A DNA stretch of 64,000 nucleotides from G963662905 sp965230045 (GTDB taxonomy: Bacteria > Bacteroidota > Bacteroidia > Bacteroidales > WRLA01): the NCBI GenBank assembly GCA_965230045.1, contig OZ245940.1:1178001-1242000 (forward strand), given 5' to 3'. Below the pieces are notes generated by a model that searched no databases, was not told the DNA's origin, and saw only the letters and a program-made list of their open reading frames with translations. The position numbers and the translations under genes are program-made. Shown in pieces: positions 24,710 through 33,803 of the stretch (position 1 is its first letter; every line of letters starts with the position of its first letter).

Positions 24710-25354
24710 CTATATCTCAATATAATTATTACGGATAGCAAATTTCACCAAATCAACGGTGGTGCGCAGGTTGATCTTTTTCATGATATTGTTTTTGTGC
24801 GATTCCACAGTGCGCACACTGATAAACAACTGATCGGCGATTTCGCGGTTTGTAAGCCCTTCACCAAAAAGTTTTAAAATTTCAACTTCCCGTTCTGAAA
24901 GCGGATTTTGCCCGTTTTTCTCTTCTTCCGCTGTTTTGTTGAGGTAGCCTTTTAAAATTACGTTGGTAATGGATTTCCCATAGTAATCGTAGCCATTGCG
25001 CAAAGTAAGAATGGCTTCAATCATCTCGTTGCGGCTGGTGTCCTTAGTGAGGTAGCCTTTTGCTCCTAACTTCAGGGTTTTCAAAATAAAATGCTCATTG
25101 CTGTGCATGGAAAGGATGAGCAGGTTGATGTTTGGGAATTGCTTATGAAGTGTATTCAGGGCATTAATGGCATCATCATCGGGTGTGTAGATGTTGATGA
25201 TCACCACATGGTATTTTTCCTTTGCCAATACGGGCGCAACTTCTTCCATCCGTGATAAACGTGCGCCTACAGAGATTTCTTCAGAGCTGTTGAGCAGGCA
25301 TTCGATTCCTTCGCCAACAATTTTGTGCGTATCTACGATAATTACCTTAATCAT
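24710..25354 (-). CDS. NarL-type regulator with a degenerate receiver domain
   Basis: 214 residues: receiver (1-120), linker, LuxR-type HTH (LSEREVEILKLFGEGLTNRE, SVRTVESHKNNIMKKINL). The receiver lacks the normal phosphorylation site. The usual Asp is Asn54 (YHVVIINIYTP), and the acidic pair reads VDTH instead of DDH. The Ser (ILSMHS) and Lys (YLTKDTS) positions are kept. It probably works without phosphorylation or senses something else. It is divergent from the giant sensor/PEP-pyruvate-binding gene with 155 bp between starts, so regulation of that gene is plausible. Confidence 0.88.
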   Translation of the reverse strand: MIKVIIVDTHKIVGEGIECLLNSSEEISVGARLSRMEEVAPVLAKEKYHVVIINIYTPDDDAINALNTLHKQFPNINLLILSMHSNEHFILKTLKLGAKGYLTKDTSRNEMIEAILTLRNGYDYYGKSITNVILKGYLNKTAEEEKNGQNPLSEREVEILKLFGEGLTNREIADQLFISVRTVESHKNNIMKKINLRTTVDLVKFAIRNNYIEI

Positions 25355-25509
25355 AGCGTGCTTGATTTTTGCTTCGGATGTTGCAGCTTAAAACAAATTT
25401 CTAACTTTGTGAGGATTCAAGCTTTATTATCCGTTTAGAAACACAAAAATATAAAAAGCGGCGGATTCCTCTGGAAATTCTGCTTTTATTTTAACCAACA
25501 GGGAATACT

Positions 25510-28500
25510 ATGACGAACAATAATAATAATGGACGACTCAAAGAACTGGCCTGTATCAACAAAATATCCAGTTTATTGCGCGAAGGAAAAGCCGTAAAGG
25601 AGACACTCTATAATTTCACCGGAATCCTCACTGAAGGATTTGCCGATCCGGAGCAAAGCTATGTGCGGCTTTCGTTTGGAGGAAAAGTTTATCTGAGCCG
25701 CAATTTTATTGAAACACCGGTAAAGATGGAAGAAACTTTCGAAACCATTAACCAGGAAACCGGGCGTATTGAGGTGTTTTTTTCCGACAAGCAGCATGTG
25801 GCCGGCGATCAGGGTTTTGCAAGTGCAGAGTTGGAACTTATCCAGAGTGTCAATAACCTTTTGCATGCTTATTTAAATGCCCAAATTGCACGTGATGAAA
25901 AATTTGCATCCAATGAGCGCCTGAAAGAGCTGGCTGCCATCAACAATACAACCCGTATAATCAAGGAGGGCCGGTCTATGCCCGATACTTTGCGTCATAT
26001 TGTCTCTATCCTGCCTCAGGCATGGCAATATCCGGATGCTACCTGCGCGCGTATTGTTTATGATGATGCTGTTTTTACCAGCGATCGGTTTTGTGAAACA
26101 CAGTGGGCGCAGGAGGAAGCTTTTGAAACCATTGAAAATAAAAAAGGACTGATTCAGGTTTTTTACCGGGAGGAATTTCCTGAAATACACGAAGGGCCTT
26201 TCCTGAAAGAAGAGCGTGATTTGATCAGCAACCTTTCCGGGATTATTTCGGGTTACCTCAACAGCCTTGTTGCTACAAAAGATAAGTATATTTCACGCGA
26301 GAGGCTTAAAGAACTTGCTGCCATCAACCAAACAACCCGAATACTTAAGGAGAAAAAACCAATCGAAGAAACGCTGACACAGATTTGTAATGTTTTGCCT
26401 TCAGCCTGGCAATATCCAGAAGTGTGCTGTGCAAGAATAACATATGCCGAAAATGAATACACTTCAGATACTTTCCAAACCAGTCCCTGGGTTCAGATTC
26501 AGGAATTTGATACTATTGATGATGAACACGGAAGCATTGAAATATTTTATCTGAAACGGCAGCCCGAAGCGGATGAAGGCCCTTTTCTCAAGGAAGAGCG
26601 CCATCTGCTGATAAACCTTTCCGGAATGGTGTCGGGTTTTCTGAACAGTGTGCGTGGAAAGTTTGCGTTGAAACAAACCCTTACCGGATCACGAAGGGAA
26701 ACCAAAACGTCCATTATCAACAGCCGGCAGCTTTTGCAGCGCTTTTTGAACAAGAATAATTACAACCGGGATATTTTTCATGACCTGATGCCTTTTAAGG
26801 TGCGCGAAATCCTGCTGGTTGCCAATCTTTATGATGCCTATAGCATAGAAAAGGAGGGACGGTTTTCGGAACATATTCTCGGCGAATATTATCAGCTTAA
26901 TTTATCCTCTGTGCCCCGGATTACAGGTGTGAGTTCCTTTGAGGAGGCAATGGAGCAACTCGATTCGCGCCATTTCGATATGGTCATCCTCATGGGCGGG
27001 AATGTGGAAGGACAAATGGTGGTGAGCAATAATATCCGCCACGACTATCCTTATATCCCGATATACCTCCTGCTGAATAATAATATGGATGCCCTGCGCA
27101 TTGAACAACAGCAAATCAAGATGGAATCCATCGACAATGTTTTTACATGGAATGGTGATCCGAATATCTTTTTTGCAATTATTAAACAGCTCGAAGATCA
27201 GGTTAATGTGGAAAATGACACATCGGTGGGCCTGGTGCGTATTATCCTTCTGGTGGAAGATTCGGCGAAATACTATTCACGATATCTGCCTTTGCTCTAT
27301 TCGGCTGTGATGGAACAAACCAAGCGCCTCATCGAGGATGTGAATACTGATGAGTTGTTTAAAGTGCTAAAACTCAGGGCGCGTCCAAAAATTTTAATGG
27401 CTTCGAATTATGAAGAAGCCATGGAGGTTTTTACGAAGTATAAAGATTATATGTTATGCCTGATATCGGATGTGAAATTCCGCAGAAAAGGAATATTGGA
27501 CGGACGTGCAGGATTTGAATTGGTGAAAGAAGTGCGCGGGCAGCTCAAGGATTTGCCCATAATTCTTCAGTCTTCCGATCCGGAAAATTCGCACGAAGCA
27601 TTTCTTTTGAAATCCAGCTTCATCAATAAAAATTCAGATAAACTGGTGCAGGATATCCGCTATTTTATCAGCACATATCTGGGCTTTGGTAGTTTTGTTT
27701 ACAAGGACAGCCGCGGACGTCCCATCGCAACTGCACGCACATTGCGCGAGTTTGAAAAATTGTTGCGCACTATTCCAGATGATTCACTTGGATATCATGC
27801 CCGCAGAAACCATTTTTCACTTTGGTTTATGGCACGTGGGGAAATTCAGATTGCCCGCATTATCTATCCCTTCCGTCTTGAAGATTTTAAAAGTTCCGAT
27901 GAGATTCGGAAATTCCTGCTCAATGCCATCCAATTGCACCGGAATGAGCAAAACAAAGGGAAGATTATCAATTTTGAAGAATCACTGATACTCGATGAAA
28001 CCAATATCGTGAGCCTGGCCGGAGGCTCTTTTGGAGGCAAAGGACGTGGTGTTGCTTTTATCAATACATTGATTTATAATATTGATTTTCAGCAATTCCT
28101 GCCCGAAATTAATATTAAAGCACCCAAAACTTTTATCATTGGTACCGATGAATTTGAAAGCTTTCTTCTGAATAACAACTTGCATCAATACATTAACGAT
28201 CCGGAAGTAAGTTATGAGGAAATCCGGAAACATTTCATAGAAGCTGAGCTTTCGGGCCGATTGGTTTCCAAGCTTAAAAAAATTCTTCGTATTATTCATA
28301 AACCTCTGGCAATACGCTCTTCCGGCCTGTTTGAAGACAGTCAGATGCAGCCTTTTGCAGGGATTTTCGAAACCTACCTCATTCCCAATAAACACGAAGA
28401 TCTGCGCAAGCGCCTCGATCAGATTATGAATGCCATTAAACTGGTGTATGCATCGGTGTTCTCTCCAACAGCCCGCGATTATATTTCCGCTGTGAATTAT

Positions 28501-29703
28501 AAAATTGAAGAAGAAAAAATGGCGGTAATCATTCAGGAAGTTGTGGGGCATCAATATGAAAATGTTTATTATCCACATATCAGCGGAGTGGCGCAATCCT
28601 ATAATTATTATCCTTTTGCACATATGAAACCCGAAGAAGGTTTCGCAGTTGCTGCCGTGGGTTTGGGAACCTATGTTGTTGAAGGTGAGAAGGCTTATCG
28701 TTTCTCGCCAAAATATCCCACATTGGAAATCAATTCTCCTCAGGATCAGTTTAAAACATCACAGGTTGAGTTTTTTGCCATCGACTTGAATAAAAAAGAC
28801 CTGAACCTTATTGATGGAGAGGATGCCGCACTGAAGCGCATGGATATTTATGATGCGGAAGTTCATGGAACGATTAAACATTGTGCATCAGTTTACAATG
28901 CTGATAATAATGCAATTACGCCGGGAACGCATAAGCAGGGGCCGCGCATTATCAATTTTGCCGACATCCTCAAATACAATTATATTCCTCTGGCACGCAC
29001 AATTGAAGTCGTGCTGGATGTTGTAAAAGAAGCAATGGGCTCTCCGGTTGAAATTGAGTTTGCCGTGGATTTAAAACGGGATAAAGATTACCGGGCCTCT
29101 TTCTATCTGCTCCAGATTAAACCGCTTATTGGAAATGCAACCGATTATAATATTGATCCGGAACTTCTTGATGAAGATAAGTTGATGCTTTATACAGATA
29201 AAGGCATGGGCAATGGCCTGATTGATGAGCTTACCGATGTAATTTATGTGGATCGCAAAACTTTTAATAAGAGCGCAACCGAAGAAATTGCCCGTGAAGT
29301 GGATGCGCTCAATAAAAAAATGATAGAAGAAGGGCGCAAATACCTCCTGATCGGCCCGGGACGATGGGGCACACGCGATAAATTTATTGGGATTCCGGTA
29401 AATTGGACGCAAATTTCAAATGCCCGTGTCATTGTGGAAACCAGCCTTACGGATTTTCCTCTTGACGCCTCAAGTGGATCCCATTTTTTCCATAATGTAA
29501 CTTCTATGAATGTGGGTTACCTGAGTGTTAATCAGGAGCTGGAAGGAAATTTCATTAAATGGGATATGTTCGAAAAACAGGAGCTGATCCAGCAGACTAA
29601 ATATTGCCGCCACGTGCGTTTTGATAAAAATTTTGCTGTGCGCATGGATGGGAAAAAACGGATCAGCGTAATTTGTTTGGGCGGCGATGAAGAATCAGAA
29701 TAA
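25510..29703 (+). CDS. Giant fusion: three sensor repeats, receiver-like modules and PEP/pyruvate-binding ATP-grasp domain
   Basis: 1397 residues, cytoplasmic. Residues about 8-385 hold three related units of about 125 residues (ERLKELAAINNTTRIIKEG, LPQAWQYPDATCARIVYDD, EGPFLKEERDLISNLSG), a GAF-like sensor type also seen in kinases. About 430-550 is a receiver-like fold without the Asp. About 577-710 is a second one with VEDSAKYY and an Asp in CLISDVKF. From about 830 is the PPDK/PEP-synthase nucleotide-binding domain (SLAGGSFGGKGRGVAF, AIRSSGLFEDSQMQPFAGIF). The C-terminus has LIGPGRWGTRDKF and GSHFFHNVTS. I see no phosphohistidine swivel or PEP-binding TIM-barrel domain. Single gene; probably a signalling or energy-state protein rather than a complete PPDK. 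Confidence 0.85.
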   Translation: MTNNNNNGRLKELACINKISSLLREGKAVKETLYNFTGILTEGFADPEQSYVRLSFGGKVYLSRNFIETPVKMEETFETINQETGRIEVFFSDKQHVAGDQGFASAELELIQSVNNLLHAYLNAQIARDEKFASNERLKELAAINNTTRIIKEGRSMPDTLRHIVSILPQAWQYPDATCARIVYDDAVFTSDRFCETQWAQEEAFETIENKKGLIQVFYREEFPEIHEGPFLKEERDLISNLSGIISGYLNSLVATKDKYISRERLKELAAINQTTRILKEKKPIEETLTQICNVLPSAWQYPEVCCARITYAENEYTSDTFQTSPWVQIQEFDTIDDEHGSIEIFYLKRQPEADEGPFLKEERHLLINLSGMVSGFLNSVRGKFALKQTLTGSRRETKTSIINSRQLLQRFLNKNNYNRDIFHDLMPFKVREILLVANLYDAYSIEKEGRFSEHILGEYYQLNLSSVPRITGVSSFEEAMEQLDSRHFDMVILMGGNVEGQMVVSNNIRHDYPYIPIYLLLNNNMDALRIEQQQIKMESIDNVFTWNGDPNIFFAIIKQLEDQVNVENDTSVGLVRIILLVEDSAKYYSRYLPLLYSAVMEQTKRLIEDVNTDELFKVLKLRARPKILMASNYEEAMEVFTKYKDYMLCLISDVKFRRKGILDGRAGFELVKEVRGQLKDLPIILQSSDPENSHEAFLLKSSFINKNSDKLVQDIRYFISTYLGFGSFVYKDSRGRPIATARTLREFEKLLRTIPDDSLGYHARRNHFSLWFMARGEIQIARIIYPFRLEDFKSSDEIRKFLLNAIQLHRNEQNKGKIINFEESLILDETNIVSLAGGSFGGKGRGVAFINTLIYNIDFQQFLPEINIKAPKTFIIGTDEFESFLLNNNLHQYINDPEVSYEEIRKHFIEAELSGRLVSKLKKILRIIHKPLAIRSSGLFEDSQMQPFAGIFETYLIPNKHEDLRKRLDQIMNAIKLVYASVFSPTARDYISAVNYKIEEEKMAVIIQEVVGHQYENVYYPHISGVAQSYNYYPFAHMKPEEGFAVAAVGLGTYVVEGEKAYRFSPKYPTLEINSPQDQFKTSQVEFFAIDLNKKDLNLIDGEDAALKRMDIYDAEVHGTIKHCASVYNADNNAITPGTHKQGPRIINFADILKYNYIPLARTIEVVLDVVKEAMGSPVEIEFAVDLKRDKDYRASFYLLQIKPLIGNATDYNIDPELLDEDKLMLYTDKGMGNGLIDELTDVIYVDRKTFNKSATEEIAREVDALNKKMIEEGRKYLLIGPGRWGTRDKFIGIPVNWTQISNARVIVETSLTDFPLDASSGSHFFHNVTSMNVGYLSVNQELEGNFIKWDMFEKQELIQQTKYCRHVRFDKNFAVRMDGKKRISVICLGGDEESE

Positions 29704-29810
29704 AAAACAGGGATCCAGGTTAAGGTAGAAATGCTTTTATTCCTGATTTTGTTTCTGTTTTGCAGTTTATCTGCTGCAGAACAGAAATAAAATGGATTTT
29801 TTTCAATTTA

Positions 29811-29985
29811 ACCTGCTTTATTCATGAATTTTCGTCATGAGCACACAAAACGCAATAAGAGAAAGGGAGCGCAGATTTTTGGCGCACAGGAATAGCCGTA
29901 GCTATTTTGAGCACCAAAAAGATAGCATTCCTTTCTATTTCAGCGTTTTGGGCGCGTAATAGATAATTTTATGAATAATGCAGGT
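29811..29985 (+). mobile_element. Family 2 element, 175 bp, at the 5' end of the AbiEi gene
   Basis: Ends ACCTGCTTTATTCATGAA and, inverted, TTTATGAATAATGCAGGT. Flanked by TA (29809-29810 and 29986-29987). The centre is a hairpin: TTTTTGGCGCACAGGAATAG pairs with GCTATTTTGAGCACCAAAAA. Excising the element plus one TA restores an in-frame N-terminus (ATG at 29792, MDFFQFREYFYEQ). Same length as the copy in abiEii. Confidence 0.9.
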
Positions 29986-30586
29986 TAGGGAGTACTTTTA
30001 TGAACAGGCTTGTTTTACGATAAACCAAGTCTATGCAGTTTTCCCTCATTTTGATAGGAACAACCTGAGCAGATGGATAAAAAAAGAGCGCCTGATTCGT
30101 CTTCGAAATGGATTTTTTATGTTCCCGGAATATTCTAATGTCCCTGGCATACAGATGTATGTGGCAAATTTTATATATCGGCCATCCTACGTTAGTTTGC
30201 ATTCTTCTTTGGCGTTTTATGGGCTGATTCCTGAGGCCGTTATTAAAACCGTAAGTGTAAGTAGTTTGAAAACCGCTGAGTTTTCAAATTCTTTAGGGCA
30301 GTTTGCTTACAGAACGGTTAAAGCTTCTTTGATGTTTGGCTATGATCCATTTAAAATGGATACAGGTCATACTTATTATCTGGCTAAAGCAGAAAAAGCA
30401 TTGCTTGATTTATTTTACCTTTTTCCTGAGTATGATCATTTCGAAGCAATGGAAGCGATGCGCTTTAATGTAGATATTCTTCACAACGAAATTGATTTTC
30501 AATTAATGGAGAAGTTTTTAGGACGCATAAACAGCAAGGCACTGAATGTTCGTTATAAAACATTTTTAAAAGCATATGAATTATGA
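29978..30586 (+). CDS. AbiEi-family antitoxin/regulator with a start codon supplied by a mobile element
   Basis: 202 residues in the present form. N-terminal winged helix (FTINQVYAVFPHFDRNNLSR, LIRLRNGFFMFPE), then the AbiEi_4-like core (PSYVSLHSSLAFYGLIPE, YYLAKAEKALLDLFYLFPE). In AbiE systems this protein represses the operon and counteracts a nucleotidyltransferase toxin. The ATG at 29978 is within the right end of the family 2 element; the ancestral ATG was probably 29792. Only the first six residues differ from the inferred original, so it may still be functional. The stop overlaps the next gene's start (ATGA). Confidence 0.85.
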   Translation: MQVREYFYEQACFTINQVYAVFPHFDRNNLSRWIKKERLIRLRNGFFMFPEYSNVPGIQMYVANFIYRPSYVSLHSSLAFYGLIPEAVIKTVSVSSLKTAEFSNSLGQFAYRTVKASLMFGYDPFKMDTGHTYYLAKAEKALLDLFYLFPEYDHFEAMEAMRFNVDILHNEIDFQLMEKFLGRINSKALNVRYKTFLKAYEL

Positions 30587-31548
30587 TTGATCTCAAACAA
30601 ATACAGGCGTATTATCCTCCATTAATCCGGAACCAGCCGGGATTTCGTAAATATATGCTTAAGGAGTATGTTTTGTTATTAATTCTTGATTATTTGTCAA
30701 CAACAGTTTATGTTAAAAAATTAGTTTTCATTGGGGGTACCTGCATACGTTTCACTCAGGGGATCAATCGGTTTTCAGAAGATTTGGACTTTGATTGCAA
30801 AGATTTTAGCGAAAGTGAGTTTAACCTGACTAATTCATGAAATTTCGTCATGAGAGCACAAAACGCAATAAGAGAAAGGGAGCGCAGATTTTTGGCGCAC
30901 AGGAATAGCCGTAGCTATTTTGAGCACCAAAAAGATAGCATTCCTTTCTATTGCAGCGGTTTGTGCTCGCAATAGAATATTTTGTGAATTATTCAGGTTA
31001 AAGAAATGACGGATAGCGTTGTGCGTTATTTGTTGAATTTTGGTCTTAATGTTGAGACTAGAGATAGGCCCAATCCTCGTCTTAAAGCCTTTCGGCGAAG
31101 TTTGTATTTTCCTGAATTGTTGTTTGAATTAAAATTGAGCGGACACAGAGAAGAGCGTTTTTTGGTGAAATTAGAAGCTGAGGATCAAAAGATAAGTTAT
31201 GATACAAAGATCATTCGGATAAGAATGGATGGTTTTTTCTTTCCTGTATCTGTGCCTGAAGACCCGGTGCTCTGTGCAATGAAGTTAGCTGCGATGCTTG
31301 ACCGCCGGAAGGGTCGTGATTTTTATGATTCTATTTTTCTATTATCCCGCGTCATGCCCGATTATCATTTCCTGGGCTGCTCCTGTGGGATTCATAATTC
31401 TGATCAGTTATTTCGGCGTATAATGGAAGTTTTAAATGAAGTTGACCTATCGCACAAAGCAAGGGACTTTGAGCAGCTGGTCTTTCGTCAGGGCGATCAA
31501 TTGAAGATTCTTAATGCTGCAGATTATTTCGAGGATATACTTGGATAG
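30583..31548 (+). pseudogene. AbiEii-family nucleotidyltransferase toxin gene, broken by a 175-bp insertion
   Basis: The first fragment (30583-30840) carries the nucleotidyltransferase core FIGGTCIRFTQGINRFSEDLDFD and runs into a stop codon inside the element. The second part (from about 31001) continues with VVRYLLNFGLNVETRDRP, LKAFRRSLYFPELLFELKL, PVLCAMKLAAMLDRRKGRDFYD. Removing the element and one TA gives GAG TTT AAA GAA ATG ACG, i.e. a continuous ESEFKEMTDSVVRYL reading. The ancestral protein would be about 262 residues, as expected for AbiEii. The toxin is presumably inactive now. Confidence 0.9.
30824..30998 (+). mobile_element. Family 2 element, 175 bp, inside abiEii
   Basis: Ends ACCTGACTAATTCATGAAA and, inverted, GTGAATTATTCAGGT. 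TA duplicated at 30822-30823 and 30999-31000. The interior is nearly the same as the 29811 copy, including the central hairpin. The insertion of 177 bp preserves frame length but brings stop codons. Confidence 0.92.
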
Positions 31549-31551
31549 AAA

Positions 31552-31905
31552 GGTCTTGCAAGCAATTTCGTGGGTAATCATAATTTTGCAATGAAACATT
31601 AGCCAAATATTTGCTAATAAACTATTTGCAAAAACAGATTGAACCCTAACAGATTCCTCCCCTCTATAAAGCTTGTAATATTTAGTGTCTGTCTATAAAG
31701 TACTGTGCTTGATTCAGAATGTTCGAGGTCGAGGCATTTCTTTTGCTGGAAACGAGGAGTTTACTGGCGTAAATGACTGTTTCCAGCAAAAGAAATAACG
31801 CTGAGATCGGACATTATGGACAAGCACTATTTAGTTTGGCTTTATGAAAGGAGGACTCTGTTTGAAATGCCAATCAATATCTTTCTACGAAAATATAGGT
31901 TGAGC
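31552..31905 (+). mobile_element. Family 1 element, copy F, decayed, internally deleted and carrying family 4
   Basis: Left end GGTCTTGCAAGCAATTTCGT resembles GGTTCTACTAGGAATTTCGT. The arm CAGATTCCTCC is kept. The right part is TTTGGCTTTATG, GGAGGACTCTGTTTGAAAT and a degenerate end CTTTCTACGAAAATATAGGTT. The central GGAATGACG and GCGGCGAGGAC arms are gone, as expected from deletion of a palindrome. A 142-bp hairpin element is inserted at 31686. Confidence 0.65.
31686..31827. mobile_element. Family 4 hairpin element, 142 bp, with 7-bp target duplication
   Basis: Flanked by TATTTAG at 31679-31685 and 31828-31834. The core is a perfect 18-bp stem ATTTCTTTTGCTGGAAAC / complement (31736-31753, 31779-31796) with a 25-nt loop. 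Outer pairing is weaker (GTGCTTG / CAAGCAC, AATGTTCGA / TCGGACATT). No coding capacity. Confidence 0.7.
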
Positions 31906-31931
31906 ACTTTATTTTATATTGTCTCCGTTTT

Positions 31932-33359
31932 TTAGTCTTTCTCCAATATCCATTCAATGCCACTGATTTTTGCATCGCGAAGTACATTAAGCCCATTTGC
32001 GCCTGCTTTTGTGCGTTCCTGCTCGTCCGCCAGCTGAATTTCCAGGAATTTTTGCCCATCGTCTCCATCTGGAGTTCCGTTTGCCACATAGAGGTAATTT
32101 CCTTTTACAGCAATATCGGAAGGCGTGAAATCCGAATCTGCATCCAGATAATCTGCCAGGTTAATCCATCCGTAATCGGTATCGGTCAGGTTCATCTGGA
32201 ATAATACGATATGGTATTTGTAAGAACCGTCATATGTTTTCATGAGCATATAGAGCAGTTTCCCGTCGCAAGCCATAGTCATTGGCCAGCTTTCTATATT
32301 GTTTGTAATGCTTCTGTGGTGGGTTTGTGAGAGGCTTTTGGCTCCTTTATCATTCGTTGGGTCAATGTTGTAAGCTGTTAACTCATATGTTTTTAGTCCT
32401 GTGGCTTCCTGTGGTGTGCTGCTTACAAATAGGCTTGTCCCATCGGGCGATAGTGTAAGTCCGCAGCCGGTTGATGCGCCACCATTATCGAGTATGCGTA
32501 CTTTATCGACTTTATCTTTGTTATGGTCTGCATAAAATTTCCCGATGTAGATTTTCTTGCCTCCTGAGCCGCTAAAAGTATAGGTGTAGTCCCCCCAGGA
32601 AGAAGGATCAAACGGATAGGTCCCTACTCCTGTTGACAGGTGGTTTTCTCCCACCTTGCCCTGGTCAATATCTTCCGACCAATAGGTGCGGACTTCTGCC
32701 AGGCCCTCTTTGCTCAGATGTATCAGGCCGTTACTGCTGTATGACATGCCATTGCATTCAGGGCCAACAACATCCTGCGCTGTTGTCCATAGGGTGCTGT
32801 CTTCGGGAATGCCTCCGTCGGGCAGGAATGCCGCACTTGAAACACTGAATTTTGTGCCGGAATATTTGGTGAGCACATAAAGGCGATCATCCGAAGCTAC
32901 TATGGCAGGGGTCTTTTTGGCATACAGGGCATCAATGATGATTTTTATTAGCTTTTTTGCGACTGCTTTGACTATTTTGGATGCTACTCCTCCAACAATT
33001 TTTTCTCCGGGTTCACCAGGTAAGCGTAAGTTGTATCTGATCAGGTCGCCTTCACGGGTAAAGGTATTGATGCACCCATTGCCGGAGATAAAACTAAAAG
33101 TATTTTCTGTTTCTTCTTTTACCAAACAATCCGCATGAAAATACCTTAGTCCTTGTTTGGTAACAATGGAATCGCTGTAAATATTAAGCCCGATGGCATC
33201 ATTCATAGAAGAATAAGATCCATGGAGCCATTCCGGAATTGCCCCAGTGACAGGCTTATATTCCGTGTCATCTTCATTATCACATGCGTTTGTTAACAAG
33301 ACCATAGCCAATACTGAAATGGCAAAGGCGGTTTTTTTGAGAAAATTTGTCTTTTTCAT
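31932..33359 (-). CDS. Exported lipoprotein, probable beta-propeller
   Basis: 475 residues. Lipoprotein signal with lipobox LTNAC (Cys at about 26) followed by acidic DNEDD, which in Bacteroidota favours surface export of lipoproteins. The body has repeated motifs of propeller type (GLTLSPDGTSLFVSS, MTMACDGKLLYMLMKTYD, DIAVKGNYLYVANG) in the second half. The first 200 residues are unrecognised. Single gene; the upstream gap contains a family 1 element. Confidence 0.75.
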   Translation of the reverse strand: MKKTNFLKKTAFAISVLAMVLLTNACDNEDDTEYKPVTGAIPEWLHGSYSSMNDAIGLNIYSDSIVTKQGLRYFHADCLVKEETENTFSFISGNGCINTFTREGDLIRYNLRLPGEPGEKIVGGVASKIVKAVAKKLIKIIIDALYAKKTPAIVASDDRLYVLTKYSGTKFSVSSAAFLPDGGIPEDSTLWTTAQDVVGPECNGMSYSSNGLIHLSKEGLAEVRTYWSEDIDQGKVGENHLSTGVGTYPFDPSSWGDYTYTFSGSGGKKIYIGKFYADHNKDKVDKVRILDNGGASTGCGLTLSPDGTSLFVSSTPQEATGLKTYELTAYNIDPTNDKGAKSLSQTHHRSITNNIESWPMTMACDGKLLYMLMKTYDGSYKYHIVLFQMNLTDTDYGWINLADYLDADSDFTPSDIAVKGNYLYVANGTPDGDDGQKFLEIQLADEQERTKAGANGLNVLRDAKISGIEWILEKD

Positions 33360-33435
33360 AGGTTGTGCTTTTTTAAAGGTTGAGGATCCCTATTTTAATT
33401 GTGTTCCCTACAAATTTAACAAAAAAAGAATAAAA

Positions 33436-33783
33436 GGTTCTACCAAGAATTTCGTGGGTATTTATAATTTTGAGATTAAAAATATTCAGAGATATATTGA
33501 TAGGTTATTTATAAAAAAATCTGATCTCCAACAGATTCCTCCCTTCACAAAGCCTTAATCACTTCGCTTGGCTTTGTTCCGGTCGGAATGACGCTGTTTA
33601 TTAGGTGTTTAAGGCAAATGCGGCGAGGACACAGTAGGATATTTTAAACACGTCCTCGCCGCATTTGCCTCCTGACTTCATAAAAACATGTCATTCCGAC
33701 AAAGTTTACGAAGTATGAGGAAAACTTTGGAGGAATCTGTAGGAGATTTAACTTTGTCTTTCCACGAAATTCCTAGTAGAACC
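33436..33783 (+). mobile_element. Family 1 inverted-repeat element, copy B (348 bp)
   Basis: Ends GGTTCTACCAAGAATTTCGT and, inverted, AATTCCTAGTAGAACC (20 of 22 paired). Tier two ATCTCCAACAGATTCCTCC pairs with GGAGGAATCTGTAGGAGAT. Tier three is GTCGGAATGACG, then the perfect 18-bp GGCAAATGCGGCGAGGAC stem. Flanks GAATAAAA / GAACAAAA (7 of 8) suggest an 8-bp duplication. Confidence 0.9.
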
Positions 33784-33803
33784 GAACAAAATAATAGTGT
33801 AAA

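Noticed and set aside
29978..31548. Active AbiE-type defence system
   Set aside because: The toxin frame is interrupted by a mobile element with stop codons, so an active system is unlikely in this genome.
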